Shown here one piece after another: positions 63,966 to 64,000 of a stretch of 64,000 nucleotides of DNA (position 1 is the stretch's first letter; every line of letters starts with the position of its first letter). The position numbers were made by a program, and so were the translations under genes. The notes under the pieces were generated by a model. It worked only from the letters and a program-made list of their open reading frames with translations. It searched no databases and had not been told where the DNA came from. Source of the DNA: Bacillus sp. OV322 (GTDB lineage Bacteria > Bacillota > Bacilli > Bacillales > DSM-1321); the NCBI RefSeq assembly GCF_900112495.1, contig NZ_FOMA01000004.1, positions 186,001 through 250,000 on the forward strand, in the 5' to 3' direction.

Positions 63966-64000
63966 TTAAGCAGAAGTTTTCTTTTCTTGGCCTTTAATTG
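63966..64000 (-). CDS. clpX: ClpX C-terminus (partial)
   Basis: The last eleven codons, reading IKGQEKKTSA-stop, match the KTSA end of Bacillus ClpX, the ATPase partner of ClpP. clpX precedes lonB in B. subtilis. The 5' part is outside the window. The call rests on position plus this short match. Confidence 0.7.
   Translation of the reverse strand, partial: IKGQEKKTSA

Overview
The window comes from the chromosome of an endospore-forming, low-GC Gram-positive bacterium of the family Bacillaceae. The evidence is a long gene order matching the Bacillus subtilis clpX-lonB-lonA-ysxC-hemAXCDBL-spoVID-ysxE-valS-folC-comC-spoIIB-maf-radC-mreBCD-minCD-spoIVFAB-rplU-ysxB-rpmA-spo0B-obg-pheB-pheA block, several sporulation genes, a valine T-box and an L21 leader. 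Family names and gene orders are recalled from knowledge of these families; no search was run. The genus cannot be fixed from this sequence (a Cytobacillus-like organism is a guess). Nearly all core genes lie on the minus strand. I see no rRNA, tRNA, CRISPR array or prophage.

Layout. 1-4235: a catabolic-looking unit (hydantoinase/oxoprolinase-family protein cut by the window edge, and a DUF917-family protein) behind a textbook sigma-54 promoter, next to the gene for its probable enhancer-binding activator. 4570-7987: pheA and pheB, normally adjacent, are split by a cupin gene, a kinase-like gene and a MITE-like repeat. 8037-19338: obgE, spo0B, rpmA-prp-rplU, rng, spoIVFB/FA, minD/C and mreD/C/B. 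19486-22016: radC, maf and a spoIIB-like gene. 22122-39900: a type IV pilus locus where B. subtilis carries only comC. It holds pilins, pilO/N/M, the prepilin peptidase, pilC/T/B, a VanW-like protein, a PRC-barrel protein, an acidic repeat membrane protein, a divergent AT-rich operon of three pilin-like genes, a CPBP-like membrane protein and a diguanylate cyclase. 40039-50600: folC, two tandem ATP-grasp genes on the other strand, valS with its T-box, ysxE and spoVID. 50971-57218: the haem operon hemA-hemX-hemC-hemD-hemB-hemL. 57547-64000: a small membrane protein, ysxC, lonA, lonB and the last codons of clpX.

How the parts work together. The pilus locus looks complete for a Gram-positive machine: assembly ATPase, retraction ATPase, platform protein, PilM/N/O alignment proteins, peptidase, major pilin and minor pilins. 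PilB carries two tandem MshEN-type cyclic-di-GMP-binding motifs, and an intact GGEEF diguanylate cyclase gene lies at the other end of the locus, so local second-messenger control of pilus extension is a reasonable inference. The VanW-like, PRC-barrel and acidic repeat proteins sit upstream of pilB in the same direction and are the least explained parts.

Between genes, several dispersed repeat families recur: a MITE-like element with inverted ends and one clear 6-bp target duplication, a second family that abuts the stop codons of valS and ysxC and forms a three-copy array at 46.9-47.4 kb, and a short family near 14.7-15.1 and 63.5 kb.
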